Shown piece after piece: positions 36,553-51,131 of a stretch of DNA of 64,000 nucleotides. Where the stretch lies: contig JAEMBT020000002.1 in NCBI GenBank assembly GCA_018873245.2, forward strand, positions 10,886,001 through 10,950,000, in the 5' to 3' direction. Under the pieces are notes generated by a model. It worked only from the letters and a program-made list of their open reading frames with translations, did no database searches and had not been told where the DNA came from. Numbering within the stretch: the first letter of the stretch is position 1; each line of letters opens with the position of its first letter. This DNA comes from Archegozetes longisetosus. Lineage: Eukaryota > Arthropoda > Arachnida > Sarcoptiformes > Trhypochthoniidae. Both the position numbers and the translations under genes were made by a program.

Positions 36553-39500
36553 GACTAACAGACTTAAGAATAATTTACATAAATTTATGTTTTTGTCTAT
36601 CTGTGCCAACGCAATACAGAATCAGTTCGACAATTAATCCATCTTGCAAAAATATGACTTTGTCAGGCTTAAATTAATGCTAAGTCTATGAAAAAATCAA
36701 ACTAAAATACATAATCAAGTATTTAAGTCATATTAATATTCAAATCATGAAATCCTCCTTTATGTTTGCTTTATTCGCATTAATTACAAATTATTTTCCA
36801 TTTTTGGGGTTGGTGCTTTTTGACAGACCACAAAAATAATGGAAAAATCCGTATTTTGATTTGAAGCGATAATTCGTGTTAGAATTAAAACTTTTAAATG
36901 AGATTTTTCTAACAAAACTGTATTAGCTGAGAAGAACATTGTTGTCGAAAGAACTGATAAAAGTAGTGTTCACATAAAATACAAGTGAGAAAACACAATT
37001 AACTGCTAAATGTATTTCTCCATTTGTGATCTTATTGTAATCCTTAATCAGTAAATGTACGTTCAGCTACTTAATGGTTGTATGCTTTGAATTCTAAAGG
37101 TTCAACTTTGTGATAAGTTACGGAATAAAAGATATAAATAATGAAGCTTAAAATTTAATAAATGATCGAAAATGATATTAAAGTACAAATTAGAAAATGT
37201 ATAATCAAGACAATTGCTTAAACAGTGTTACCGAAGCATGGAATGCACAAAGAATTGGATTTATTCGTTCTTAAATATGTTATAAAAACCATAACGATTT
37301 TGTACTATGGCCTATAGCTTATAAGCTATGAAGCCTTTGATTTTGTTCACGTAATTTAAGTCATAACTGCACTGTATTTACGAGCAATAAAACAAAGTAG
37401 TCATTAAGATTCCTTGTAATGATTACAATTCGCAAAACAGACAACCTAATCCAATCTTTTAACACGAGTAGAACCAACAGAATAATTCAATGCTTTGTTG
37501 GAATAACAGGATAAGTTCTCTTAACTCACTTTTTAGGCTTTCAATCAAATGAGAGAATTGAAGCTTCACTTTATTTGTGTCTTCAATATCAAGATGTATT
37601 TGATAGGAAAAGATAAGTTTATATAGTTGAGAAAAGTCTGTTGAAACGAACATTGGACTGAAACCAATATTCAAGTTAGTTTAATAGCGCTGCTTTTGAT
37701 GTAATGAGTGTTAACTGCACTCCTACACCAAACATGCATTACATTAATTAATGGGTAGTGTAGTAAAGTGCCAATAAACAGATGATTTATTAAGAAATCA
37801 ACTTGTGCTATTTAGTTAAATTAAATAAAAAATAATTTTTAGTTAAATCTTTCTAATAATTAGGTTTTAAATAGCGAAATGGTCAGTTTTAACTGGTTTG
37901 ACAAATGTAAGACCTCTGCCTTTCTCATTTAAAGCATTTTAATCACTTATTTCTCTAGCAAACTATTCATATCATGTTGAAACTAGTGATCCTGTTTTAA
38001 AATTAAGTCATTTCAAATAAGATACTCCCAAAAGGTTCTATCAATTTCGACTCCTTTTGGTTTTAAAAAATATTCTTTGAAGATGTTTCAATAATTTTTA
38101 ATTTCATGACAAGTATGAGAATTGAGAACAGAATGCATTACATAAGAAATTTGAAACAAACTATGGAATACTAGAATTAGAATTGATATAAGTGAGAATT
38201 TTGAAGCGCCTGACCCAAGTTTGCTATATTTTCATTTAGAGTCAGAGTCGATGCAGTCAAATTCAGATCGCTTATTAATATTATATAAGATGTAAGTTCA
38301 TTTTCAACTGTTTTGTGCCAAAATTTACTATAAGATAATTTGCAGAAATCTTTTACCCTTACGAAGAAACGAAGTCCAAAGCTTGAGCTCGTTTTGATTT
38401 GGTATCTTACCCAGAGTACTGGACTGATAGGACAGAAATGAAATTTTTTTATTTTAGATGGTGTTTTGATGACGTGACTTGAGTCGACCTTATTGCTTGA
38501 TCAAAACACGATAACGATTTGAAAAGAGCGTTATTCAAACATATCTTTGAAGTGGATGTTCTATAAGAAACAATCATATTTTGACAGGTATGAGGATTAT
38601 CTCTTATCTAGCTCTTTTACTAAGAGATCAATTTAAAGCCTTCATACATTTATCTGCGCATAATACCAACAGTTAGTTTCGTATAATTTAATCGTATAAT
38701 TATTATACGTTTCTCGAAATGTAGTTTTCTCAAATTAGTTTTTAGATAAACGAAGGTGTGCTTTACTGTATACATTATTCTAAGTTTCTATTTTCTCATA
38801 TACTCAAACATAAGTGTGAATATTTCTCAAATTTCTGTTCAAAACCTGTTCTTATCTTATTGCATTCAATTTTGTCAAACTTTTTAATATATAAGATAAG
38901 GAGAAGGTTAAACGTTTGATAATTCTCAATGATTAAGCCAAGTCATATGATTTTGAAAATTTTCACCTGCTATCCAAGTTCTTCAAGGGTTGATTTTTTC
39001 GTAAATCTATTATCAACCACAAGTGATCAATAATTGTTATCTAGTAAGTTTTCATTGTTCTTATATTCATTTCACTAATCAGTGAGAAGGAAAAAATTCA
39101 TAAATGATTACTTCTTATTGAGAAAAGCTTAGCATGCATCTCAATATTGAAGAATATTCGGCAAATCAAGTTCAACTGAAACAAGTTTGGCAAAATGGTA
39201 ATCCGAAAAGTTGTATTTGTAGAGATGGCAAATCATCAATTTCGAGCACTTTCTGAATATTCGTGATATGATTGCTATGAGCACGAATTCAGTCTTTCTT
39301 TTTAAAACTAAAAGTATCGAATGTGTAGAATTTAAATTAGCTTCAACTTTTGGTTTATATTTCAAACTGACTTCATTGAATTGTGTATAAATGCTATGCT
39401 ATGAATTTTTCTCATTAAGTACAGTAATTGAGACAAAAGCAGGTATAGATACTGAATATAACTGACGAAGAGTTGGTTGCTACGTTTGAAGGGCATTCTT

Positions 39501-42500
39501 TTATTAAACATTTGATTAAATTTGGTTTGTTTATATATGTATTTAAATAAATATACAAATTGTTTCTTAGATACATACTCGCGTCCTTTCACTCTAGTTA
39601 CCATTCCTGCTTTTGCTTCACCAGGTGTGTTTTAAAATTGCGAAAAATATTATTTCATTAGTCAGAATTGACTCACATTCTGCGCTCACTTTATGATGAA
39701 TTTTGTATGAAAAATAAATCTCAATCCGAATATAGAACAGAAACATTGAGTATGTATATGAATTTTCCAAATCAATCATTTATTACATGTCTAGAAATAG
39801 ATATTTTTGTAGAAATATTTTATTATTCATAAAGATTAAAAAGAGTAATTATTTTCACAACTGTCAATACGAGTTGATCTTAGGCTTAACTTGATCTAAA
39901 AGATTGAAGAATAGTTAGAAAATTAGTGTCTGATTAGAATTTGTACTTGGAACAATGAATCATATTTGTGAAACTCTAGTGAAAAGCTGTTTTAATACTT
40001 TTCGGACATGAATCATGAAATATTGATATAGAAGAAGTGAGCATTAATGTAATATTTATTTTTCATATACTTAAGTGCCGCACATCTGCGCCGATATCCG
40101 GATTTTTCACTTTATATAATATATGTAAAGTTGACGTCATTCTGTTAATACAACTTTCATTAGAAACCTATACGAAGTCAACTATTAATGTCTATCATGA
40201 ATGATAATGGTTCGACTTATAATTCGTGATACTATCAAAACGCACAGATCATTCCGATTGTTATTATCTTCAAAACCGACATGTTATTGATGTTCTCGAA
40301 AAAGTTTGTTGACATTATTCTTTATGATTTATCTTAAACTGTGGTGATGTGGCTGTTGGATAACAGAATTGGTTGGACATTCAATTGAATGTAGGTGTTG
40401 GTAGAGACACTTTTAGATAGTTGGATGTGTTTTAGCGAAATCAAATTATGTTTAGATGTATAAGTGAAGCTGTAATGATTGGGTTGTAATGTGAATCGTT
40501 TGTTTGTTAGGCGTAACGATTCTCAATCAATAGGATCACTAGCATAATGATGAGCCAACTTTTATTATGATATATGTATAATTAGTTCTATCTTATAGTT
40601 ACAGCTCAACATCTCCCTATCGTTATTAAGTGATCATCCATCTTATCACGAAAATTAATCTTAGTTTCACTGATTTTAGATACAAATAATTGTTAATCTG
40701 ATTTAAGTTTGGATAATACGAGAGCTTGGAGTAGAATTGGTTTTATATTATAAATAGATTTGGTTTGAGAAATTCAATAATATTACTGAAATGCTAAAAT
40801 AGCATCGAGATGCTGTAGCTTAACCAGTAATAAATCAAATTGAATTTTAGTTCAATATAAATATTTTAATCAAAGTTCATGATGTTAGTTTGAACCGATG
40901 CAGGGTAAACAATCTCTAAAATATAGAAAGAAGATAATTCAGTTAATATAAGAAATTATTCTTTAGAAATATTACTTTTTCCAAACCAAGTCATCAATCA
41001 ATTTGGTAAAAAATTACTAGAAAAGGCCTGTTTTTTTTATTGAAACACTGATATTTTTTACTATCTCTTAATTATGGCGCTCTTTTTTAACTTAAAAAGT
41101 CATTACTTATCTGCCAAATAACTAAATTCAGTTTAGAAATAATACTTATGGGTTCAAAAGCTATAAAATGTTTGAAAAATGTTTCAGATCAAGCTCATTG
41201 ACGCTCGTCATTAACTATAAATATGATGGAGTCCTAGTTCAGAATGATTAAAATTGACCTAAAGACTGCAATCGCGAATCGAATAATCTTCAAATATTTC
41301 AATTGGGATTTTCTCATATCCATTTTCTTATTTATCACAGCTAACAGTTGTGAGTAGAGAAGTCAATCTTACTTTTTCGTTCAACACTTCATCGATCAAT
41401 AGCTCTGTAAGTGTTGCAAAGTAATGATAATGAGCTAAATCAGACTTTCAATACAGTAAAACCTTGTCCAAACAAATTTTATTTATTCAACGTCTCTAAG
41501 CTGTAAAAAATAGTAACTCATTTAAGATAAACTCGATTGAAAAGTAACTTTTGGTTTATGTAACTCATCAAAAATGACTAGGAATGCAATCAAATGAAAA
41601 TGTTTTTGTTATAAAAGCAAATTTTTCAAGTAGTCTATTGAGTATTGGATTAAACGAGTTTTCGAAAAGTTCAAATACGTCCAAATTGTATTAGAGATAA
41701 ACTTTGCTCAATCACAAAATATAGCAGTAAATAGAGCTGATATACTGGTTCAATAAAGGTTTTCACATTTGATTTTCTAATATTTCTAAAAAGGATTCGT
41801 TTGCCTCATCTATGAACAAATATTAATCCGATTGAGGATTTCATGCTTTGGCACCGTTCTTATTCCCAAATCTCATCATATTTTTTACTCTAAACTTGAT
41901 TAATTTTGTTGCCAAATGATAAATTTGTCAAACAGATAGAAGATTATTTAGCATAAAGTACTAGAATTTAGTGGCTTATAATATGAAATAGCAGCAGTTA
42001 TAATACTAAGCTTTCATTCGAGTTATATTTAATTAATGAAAGGCAGTGTATTGGATATAACTTTCTAGAAAATGTATTATTTAAGAAATGATTATATAGC
42101 ATTGATACACTCCCGGAATGGTGTCAAAAGATTAGAGAATAAAAATATTTGCGTCATAGCATATAGCATACAGTAACATTTTGTCTTATATCAATAATAT
42201 AACATATTAGTCATCTTCACATAGTGGCCAACACTATATTTTGCTTCTCTTTCAAAGTGAACCCAAACAACTAAATGAATAAAACATTATTTTTACCCTA
42301 AAATAAGTTCGCTTTTCTTAGGTTTGTTAAATATTATAGCTTAATAATCATATCGGTTATAGGACTTTAGAATTTCAATCAGAAATATTATGTTGATACT
42401 CAGGATGGAGCTGTACTTTTTAATGATTAAGTTAGTTATCGTAGTGAAAACCTTTAAGATTTGTCTTCTGATTTTGACAGTTTTCAACTCTTAAAATTGA

Positions 42501-45500
42501 TTTAATTGAACTTAGCTCTTGAGTTGTAATACTTATTTATGCGTGTCTTTAATCTTCCTCTAAATGTTGGCTAGGTTCCCTTTACGGAATTCATTATTCT
42601 GTTACTATTGATCTAAAAAAGATTTAATCGTTAACTTTTTACGAATTTGCTTAATGTGAATGCTTACACTTATTTATTCTCCATAAACGAATTTTTAATA
42701 CAAAGAATAAGCTGAGAGTTGAACCTAAGTTTAGTATAAATAATGAGTAATTGAAAACAGCTCTAATACTCGCTTCCATGAAATGCCAAAATCTCTTCAA
42801 ATTTGTTCAAAATAAGGTTTTTCAAGGAACAAAGTATAAATTGTATTCTCTAAAAATCTTTTCTCTCATCAAAATTCCATCTGAATGAATGTCCGAACTC
42901 CATTTATTGATCACTGACTAGTTTAAACAACAGTTAACGCAATTGGCAGAACTCGATCTAATGTTATAAAAAAACTTTAAGTTCAGACTTTGATCATAAA
43001 GTATTGTTCGTACTCTTAAATTTTGAGTGAATATATCCATACTTTGGAAGAGTTTTACAAATTTGGAAAATCTACTCAAACGATCAATCGATAATTTTTT
43101 GAGCATATACTGAAATGGAAAAAAATTCTTTAACTGAAGCTTTGAAACTAATGCTCATATGCAGTGCGTGCATAAATTTCATTAATTAACAGATAATAAT
43201 TATTTTTATAATATGTGAGGTGCATAATTATCAGAGATATTCAGATATTAAACAGTCATTAAAGATTTTACTTTAACTAATATGGGACAAGGTCCACATC
43301 ACTTGTATCTGAGCAAAACTTCAGACAACAAATCAGTCATTCAACAAAATAGAAAACTATCCAATTTTGCAGACATAATCCCCATTCAGTCTTTTCGAGA
43401 TAGTAGCTTCAAATGATTAAATCGATCAAGTTTACAACTAGTCTGAACACTAAGTTCAATACTGATTGTCAATTGAGTTATCAATATATTGTTATAAACA
43501 GCAATCTCAATGCATTAGAGACTACATCCATGCAGTGTCTTCACATCCATTTTGAATATGCAGTTATACTTCGGTTTATGGTTCATGTATGACTTGAGTA
43601 TTAGGTACTTATGTGGTTGCCACTACAATGTTTTGGCACGCCGAATGCGATATGCTCGTCATTCTGCTTATACAACCTGAATGAGCTAAATATACCACTA
43701 TTTTGGGTTAAGCTTGTTAGGTTAAGTTAGGGAATGACGTACTTAGCGCGTTATGTGTAGGAGGGCATGGTATGGTAAATACATAATTGTCTAATACTCA
43801 AATCTGCATGAGCCATAAACTGAAGTATAAGAAAATATGCATTTAGCCGATATTTTAGTACAATAATAAACAGGAGCAGTGCGTTTGGCTATTTGTGTTA
43901 GATTTGAGCTGAAAGTGAATTGTTGAATTGCTGCATAACTTTTACTGCATTGCTTGTACTGCACGAAAGTTGAGCTCATTATTTTTATATTATTTTATAT
44001 CTTTATGTTTTTAATGGGTAAACAAACTCAAGTTTGAGATCAAAGCGTTTTAATTTATGCTAAAGCTAGACATTTATATTGTGCTTAAATATAGTGTACT
44101 TGAGAGCTTTATATAAGAGAAGCACTTGTCCACCACTTTTGATGGGTTTTGATATTTGCAAATTCCACTTAAGACTATGACATACATATTCAACGTAGAC
44201 AGGTATATACATCACTATCTACTTCACAAAAACGGCCAATCGGTCTGACTCACTCAAATAAAAATAAGTATAAAAATATTTTTATGTAAACGTTTTATCG
44301 TTGTTTGACTACATATCGAAAATGCATTTATCGATCTTTCAGTCCAAAAGTGCGATCCTTTGAACATTTCGTCACGTCGTTCTATCACCATTCATATGAA
44401 TAATGTAGAGAACGTAGACCAAAACTATTAATGCAAAGAGACGTGAACAAATGTTTCCAGTTTAGATTTCAGATGTTTTACCTAAAAATTGTTTGGAGCA
44501 AAGTGTTCCGATGTGATCATATTCTCCAGAAATCGATATGGAATCTTGTGATACCTATGATTCGTACGCCATCAAAAATGAGATAGAAGATCAAATAAGA
44601 AATAGAAGATTAAAACATAGCGTAAATCAATTAATTAGATCTGCTTTTCAAATTAAACATAAATACTTATACAATTATTGAGAGATGATCGTTAATATTA
44701 TATATTATGGTAGTGTGCGTTATATAAGTAGATAATTTAAATGTTAAATCGAGCAGTAGCTCAAATCAAGTTCGAACCATTTTACTGAATATCTTTAAAA
44801 CTATTTCAAACTAATTGATATTTTACCTATAACTTTGACGCTTATATTTACAAGCAATAGTCGGAAAGAAATATCGGTAACTGGTTGATTGATAGCGTGA
44901 TGTTTATTGGCTGTGTAATAATTACTTCTGTCCATACTTATTACTTGTTAGTAAATCTTAATTTAGAGTACTCATTATTTCTACTTACAAGTTACTCAGC
45001 TCAAGTTCACTGCCTAGAGTCAACTCATTTAATAAGTAGACTTCACATTTTCTCATTTATCTCACCACGACTAACACTTTTTCTCTTGAAAATGTTTAGT
45101 TTGTTTAAGATAGTCCTTTATACTAGTCTTTGAGGACTTGACGATCGAATTGATTTTTCTAATCTCTGCAAATTTGTCTAATGGCCCTTTCACATTTGTC
45201 AACCATAAATTAAAAATTTGGTTATGCACATGCATAACTAAGTTAATAAATTTTAGTTCTAATGGCATTTGTCTACTTCTCATCTTTGACTTTCTTTTAA
45301 GCTGAAATTGTGTGACAGACATTTCCATACTATTAATATATCATATTTATTTATCTATATTTACTGTTAATAAACCAAAATTCATCTTAAACAACAGTTA
45401 ACTTTTAGTGAATTGGGTCTATAATCGAAACAATAATCGAGTCAATAATCGATAATGAAATTGAATTAACAGATAATAAATTTAGAATTAGTTGAATTAA

Positions 45501-46260
45501 ATTAAAGATTATAGACGAATTGTCTGGACAAAAGAAGGCAAATATGAAAGAGAGAAAGGGATGTATTGGAATGAGGATGAAATTTTTGAATTAAACAACA
45601 ATGAGATAAGAACAATAGGCTTTGGCTCAAATAAGGAAACTTCAATTTAAGTCACTAAATATTCGACATTAGTTGCAGAAGCAGACAAAAAAGAAGTTCG
45701 CCAAATGAAAAGCTCATTTCTATCATCATTAAGTCGTCGTTTATTGAATGAAATATTTTCTATTCTGTTGGCTGAGCAGAAAATTTGTCCATTGTCTCAT
45801 TCCATTATGATGGGATAACTAATTCTTCGGATAATAGAGGCGTCATAATCTGCATTCTTTAGTTACTGTCAAACTTTATTAATGTCTATCACTAATACTG
45901 GAAATTTTCTGGAAAACTCATCGCTTTATTTTCACCCAAACTAAAACCCACGTAAAAACATTCTGCGTAAACACAAACTATGCGCCAGTGTTTAAGATGA
46001 AAAATCATCCCTAATCACAAGCCTTCAGAGTCTTTTAAAGAAAATTGATTTAATCATTATAAGAAACAACGAGAAAACCGTGTTTTGTGCCAAAATTTCT
46101 AAATCTCCAAACTATATATACTTTCGTCAAATATACGATAACTAAGACTTGATTTTCAATTTAACGACCCAATTCGTTGATTTGGCAAAATTTAGTCAAC
46201 TGAACGCAATCTTCAATTTGATTGCACACTTTCTGCCCAAGTATTAATCGATTGTTGGCG
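36553..46260. other. AT-rich gene desert, nothing supported
   Basis: About 9.7 kb without a supported gene or long repeat. It has a small palindrome around 38691-38711 (CGTATAAT...ATTATACG) and a TTAGGTTAAGTTAGGG string near 43718-43733. All open frames are under 90 codons, Ile/Leu/Asn/Lys-rich, and lack start context or splice support. Confidence 0.55.
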
Positions 46261-46613
46261 ATGGCTGCATTAAATTCTAGAAATGTTGATCAATTACTTG
46301 TTATCTATTGTCTAAGCAGTGACGCGCAACTATCACCTGAAAGAAAGCTTCAATTATTTGATCAGTTGACATTCACTTATTGGTTTAGTTTGTAATCAAT
46401 AAAGTTTCCTTATTATTTCAATATTTCAGTTCTGTTGGATATCAGTTGAAGTGTTTAATAATCTATTTTAGCCTAAAGCCTATGAAAGAAGACAACTCAG
46501 TGCTCCGCCTTAAGGGCTTAATTGTATTGAATCGATTCATTTCATTCTTTACTAAATTCAATGATAGATCTCTTATGGTTGAAAAGAAGCTCTACCAAAC
46601 ATTATCAATGTAA
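46261..46613 (+). CDS. Hypothetical 101-residue protein, two exons (46261-46382, 46430-46613)
   Basis: Exon 1 starts ATGGCTGC and reads MAALNSRNVDQLLVIYCLSS through LQLFDQLTFTY. Exon 2 reads SVGYQLKCLIIYF, then KEDNSVLRLKGLIVLNRF, ending YQTLSM and TAA. The 47-bp intron has donor GTTTAG and acceptor TATTTCAG; splicing joins two otherwise separate frames at a Cys codon. AATAAA follows about 80 bases after the stop. Charge distribution and alternating hydrophobics suggest a small helical protein. No family recognised. The weak donor is the main doubt; without splicing, exon 1 alone would code 44 residues. Confidence 0.42.
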
Positions 46614-47251
46614 AGACCATGAAACTTTGAATTTATTATTCGAAATTTGCATAAATAGTCTTTAAGTAATTATGTTTTGAAATATTGTAATAATAAATGT
46701 GTAAAATACTTGTTCGCGAAAAGACCAGTTGTGTGATTAAAATAAATGCACTCCATGTCAAATGAATTTGAAGTATATAGGAATGTAATTTCAAATGAAA
46801 ATTATTCGGATTATAGGAAATTATGCTAAAAACATTTATTTATTCGAATTATTTAAAAAGTAAAATTACTCAAATTAAGTCCATCTGAATTAAGTTTGTC
46901 AAAACCATCTATTCTTAGGCTTGTAATTCGTTTAAATGGCAATAAATTGGAGGAGAAAAACACTTAATCTTAAAACGTTTTTAAGATGAGAATAGTGAAA
47001 CGATTAAAGTTTATAAAAGAAGATTTTGGGTGCGCGTAAACATTTGATGCCGGTCAGTCAATAAGTCTGAGCCTATAATCCGTTGATTGTAACATATGAA
47101 AGGTCGACAACTTATTCACTAACCTTATATTTGGAGAAAAAACTGCGTAAACTAGAAATAACAATAGAGCTTGAAAATTAAATATTTATCGATTGATTTA
47201 CCTCTATTTGTCACTTTTATTTGGAATACAATTCCACCTTTAATTTGTAGC

Positions 47252-47421
47252 ACAGTAATACCCCGATATAGTGAACCCCCTTGTAGTGAATTGTCTTTAT
47301 AGTCAAAGTAATATTCTGGTTCCAAAACATATTGACTAATTCAAAATAACCTCTCTATAGTAAAGCCTCATTTATAATGAATAAAAATTACCAGCCATTC
47401 AACGTACAGAGGTATTACTGT
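47252..47421. mobile_element. pogo/Tigger-like MITE (~170 bp)
   Basis: The left end ACAGTAATACCCCGATATAG and the right end, whose reverse complement begins ACAGTAATACCTCTGTACG, share an outer ten-base match and a looser inner match. CAGTAATACCYCGATATA followed by TGAA is typical of pogo/Tigger-type terminal repeats. The interior has TATAGT(G)AA repeats and no transposase. The expected TA duplication is visible only on the right, so the left flank has probably mutated. Confidence 0.6.
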
Positions 47422-48098
47422 ATTCATGTTTTTGTGTCAAATAACTTAAGTGACAGAACTTATGAAGATAGACATCTAAGTAATTACAATCAACAGACTA
47501 AGTCATATAAAGCGATTATGTTACAACAAACCAAATTCAGCAAAGATAAAGACTTATTGATCAAATTAGTTTAAGACTAATTGACATTAGGTTTAAAAGT
47601 TTACTGAAACTGTTACAGAATCGGTATAACTTGACATGAAGGATCTATACACATTACTTACTGCAATTGTATACCTTCGAGCACCAGATTATATAATATA
47701 CTATAATATTATATCATAACTAAAAGCTCACTAATAAAAAGCAGGAAACAGTTTATTGAGAAGGTAGTATTATTATAAAATCAATTGAATAATTTACAAA
47801 TCTGATGAACTGACTAATGATATAGGGTAGAGTGTTAAAGATTAAATAGCATAAATATGGAATAAATATATTAGAATATGTTAATATAGTTATTACTCAA
47901 TATGAGGATCCATATAACTATATGTTATTACTGCTAACTTGCGTGGCATAAATAAGGTCTATCCAATATATTCTTCTTTCGCTCTAATAAGCGCTCTAAT
48001 AAGGTTTCAATTTTTGTTATCCGAATTAGATATTGAATATAACATAACTCATCAGAGATATGTAAAAGTACTGTATTTAGAACGTACGAACGAATGAC

Positions 48099-48152
48099 GA
48101 AGTCTGGAATCTGAAGTCTGGAATCTGAAGTCTGAATTCTGAAGTCTGGATT
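48099..48152. repeat. 16-bp tandem repeat (GAAGTCTGGAATCT)
   Basis: Three to four near-identical copies of GAAGTCTGGAATCT, the third carrying GAAGTCTGAATTCT. Confidence 0.85.
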
Positions 48153-48695
48153 CCGTATGATCCAAAAGTAGGTTTTCCTCGGTTTAAGATTTTCTAAAAA
48201 GTTGGATCAATAGTAATAATAAAAGTCGATTGATGTAACATAGAACTAGTGTCTGGTGTCCAATCAAAATGTTGAGCAATATATTTTTCAATACTAACTC
48301 AATTAACTTATGTTGTATTGATAGACACGCTTTTCAAATCAAACCATTTCAAACTTATAACTAAATTTGCCCTCAGTTCTATGATTAAATTAGTTGAAGG
48401 ATTCGTGATCAGATTTATTGCTTTGAAAGAACTGTAACTAACTAATATTAAGTCAGTTCTTAATAATCTGCATCTCTTATTAAAGATAACAGATGTTTCA
48501 GTATGTAGTATGAGCAACAAATTTTATGTCAATACACCGTTTGGCCGAATGTTGTTTCCCAGAATCTATATACAGGTTTCTTTTCTTCATTTTTTATCAG
48601 TAAATCTAATTTTATTAACTTTTTTATATCGATCATTTAGCCAAAAAATACTAAAAATAGAAAAACATATAGGATCAATTGTATAAAATGCTAAA

Positions 48696-48782
48696 GCATT
48701 AGTAATACGTAAAGTGTTTGATAGAGTACATAATATGATTTTTAAGGAGATATTAGCAGCCCTTTTAGCCTATGGCTCATGA
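48696..48782 (+). pseudogene. LINE reverse-transcriptase fragment
   Basis: A 28-codon open stretch contains RKVFDRVHNMIFKEIL and ends LLAYGS before TGA. F-D-x-V-x-H followed by I-L-x-x-L-x-x-Y-G is the usual look of the conserved early RT block in non-LTR retrotransposons. It is too short to type, and no endonuclease or YxDD motif was seen nearby. Broken on both sides by stops, so a dead scrap if real. Confidence 0.4.
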
Positions 48783-50770
48783 AGTGCAGCATATTTGCTA
48801 CACTGCTGAGCAATCCCGCAGCCAGAATGTTAAGCTTATTGAGGCAGCAATTCAATATTTTCAATAGGATACCACAAATTCCAAGCTTAAATTAGGTCAT
48901 TCTCGTTGTTTGTAGCATTTCTAAGTTAATTTATTATTGTAAAAACTTCAATATTAGATAAAATTTAAGATTTTTTAAAATAAACACTCGAAATTTTTCA
49001 ATGCTTCGAAGTTGTTTATTCGGACCTCTTTGCCCGATATTTAGTTACGAGGCTGCTATGGATCCAAGATTTAATTTCAAGAAATATAAGGCATGATTAT
49101 GTTGATAAAAAAGGATCTTATAAATAGACTGATCTGTTCATGAATTCGGGGAAACGGGAATTGGCGAAACAGTACATAGTCAATTCTATAAGCTTAATGT
49201 TTGATTACTATCTACATATCTCATTGTTATTGTTATATTTTATTAAAGAGTGAAAGAACACATAAGTCAGATATGCTACTCCAGTTATATAATAATAACA
49301 TAAATGCTTGTTCTAATAAAAGCATTCCAGGCATTAAAAAACGACTGGAATACACTAGACGTGAAAAGTAGTTTCACTCAAAATTTTTATTAGATCTATG
49401 GCTTAGAAGATAATGCTACGGGACTAAAATGCAATTAATCAAAGCATTTAAGACTTTTAGCCCAACTGAGACCTATTTAAATTTTACAAAATTGATGGAC
49501 AAACAAAGTTAGGAAAAAATATTCCTACTTTTCATAGTCGTCAACATATTAAATAAAGTTTCTAATGAATTAGTCTAATAAGGTATTCATAACATAAGTT
49601 AACCTTATTTTCAATACCAAACTTATCAGTAGTCAAAACATTAGGACTTAGAACAAACTGTGAAGTAATTATAATTGATTCCGCTATAAAATGCTTATTA
49701 AGCTTCAAAACATCCAAAAACATACGAATGAACGGGGAATTTGTATCCATTGCTTCCTTTAAAGTAGATAATTTGAAAATGGAAAAATTTGTTTTAATTT
49801 TGAAATAAAGCCTCGTAAGTAATGTATGTAATTATATTATAGTGATTGTAAGGAGCAAGTTATGAAGTTTTGAAGCGCACGCTTAACTTTAATTTCAGAT
49901 ATAGAACGTGTGCAAAATTACAGCTCTTGATAAACAATATAGCAGATAAGCAGTCTACCAACTAAAATATAATAATTGACGTAATTTTTCTGACGAAAAA
50001 CAAAACTAATCACTTTGAATTTTTTCATTTTCAACATAAATGCTGAATCAATGAATACACACATTGTTTGAGTTTAATTAATGCTTGATTTTTTAGCTGA
50101 TTTTTAGCTCTTTTAGCTGATGACTGCATCAGTGAAAGTTCAATCAAATAATTTGGTGTTTGCATATAAAGCGGCTTAACGCCAAAGAATGTCATAAATC
50201 AAAATTCATACTTTTTTATTTAAAATTTCAATTTCATAAATTTATCATTTTTCTAAGAAATATCAATTATCATCTAAAGCCTGAACATTAAAAGTCTTTT
50301 ATATCTATTGGGAGATTGATATAAAATTTATTTTAGCTTTAAAGCATTTTCAATAACTAATTGAAGAATAAGTGACACCTCTTCAAGCAAGTCATTGAAA
50401 TTCATACATTCATAAATCTAGATTCCATTTGATTTTTTATGTGGCCCAACTTTATTCGAGACGTTTAAGAAACCGAATAGTTCAAATAATTCTGAAGGCA
50501 AAATAGACTAACTCTTACCAATCTTATGCTCATGTCTAAGTCGGGAAGTCGCAAACTTTCGGAATGATTTTAAAATTAAGCTAAGTTTAAAATATGGTTA
50601 AAGCCATATAAAGTATCACTTTTGCAGATGGCCTCTAAATTCTACAAAAATTAAGAATCAAATTTTTTAGTTACATTTGATACGAAATTTCAAAATAAGT
50701 TTAGTGTGTAACCTCTTGGTCAAGTAATAAGATGTAGGACTCATAGGACTCGTAGGATTTATTAGATTAG

Positions 50771-51131
50771 GTTCGAAAATCTATGTACACTTTTTTATTT
50801 TTCTTTTAGTTTCTCAACTCTAATATATTTTAAAATTTTAAAACTTTTTTAACCGATGAAATATGCAGATTAAGTAATAAATTATAGAAATTTATTAGGT
50901 TTAAATATTAATAATTTATTCTTGTTTTTGTAAAAATGTTTGTTTACTGATCAAAAAAATTTTGCTTATCATAAAATATTACTTAAAATGAATTTAATTA
51001 GTTTGAATCTAATTAATATCTGTAATTTATTACTTAGTCTATATATTACATCGGTTAAAAAAGTTTTGAAAGTTTAAAATATATTAGAGTTGAGGAACTA
51101 AAAGAAAAATAAAAGTGTACATATTTTGAAC
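50771..51131. mobile_element. Long-arm foldback MITE (~360 bp)
   Basis: The left arm (about 50771-50900) and right arm (about 51005-51131) are reverse complements with about 85-90% identity judged by eye. They share CTATGTACACTTTT-like ends, a CTCAACTCTAATATATTTT block and AACTTTTTTAACCGATG. Only about 100 bases of AT-rich spacer separate them. No coding content. The arm length and AT-rich make-up fit a foldback MITE. No clear target duplication was identified. Confidence 0.75.

Noticed and set aside
43718..43733. TTAGGTTAAGTTAGGG telomere-like string
   Set aside because: Only two imperfect pentamers; chance is sufficient.
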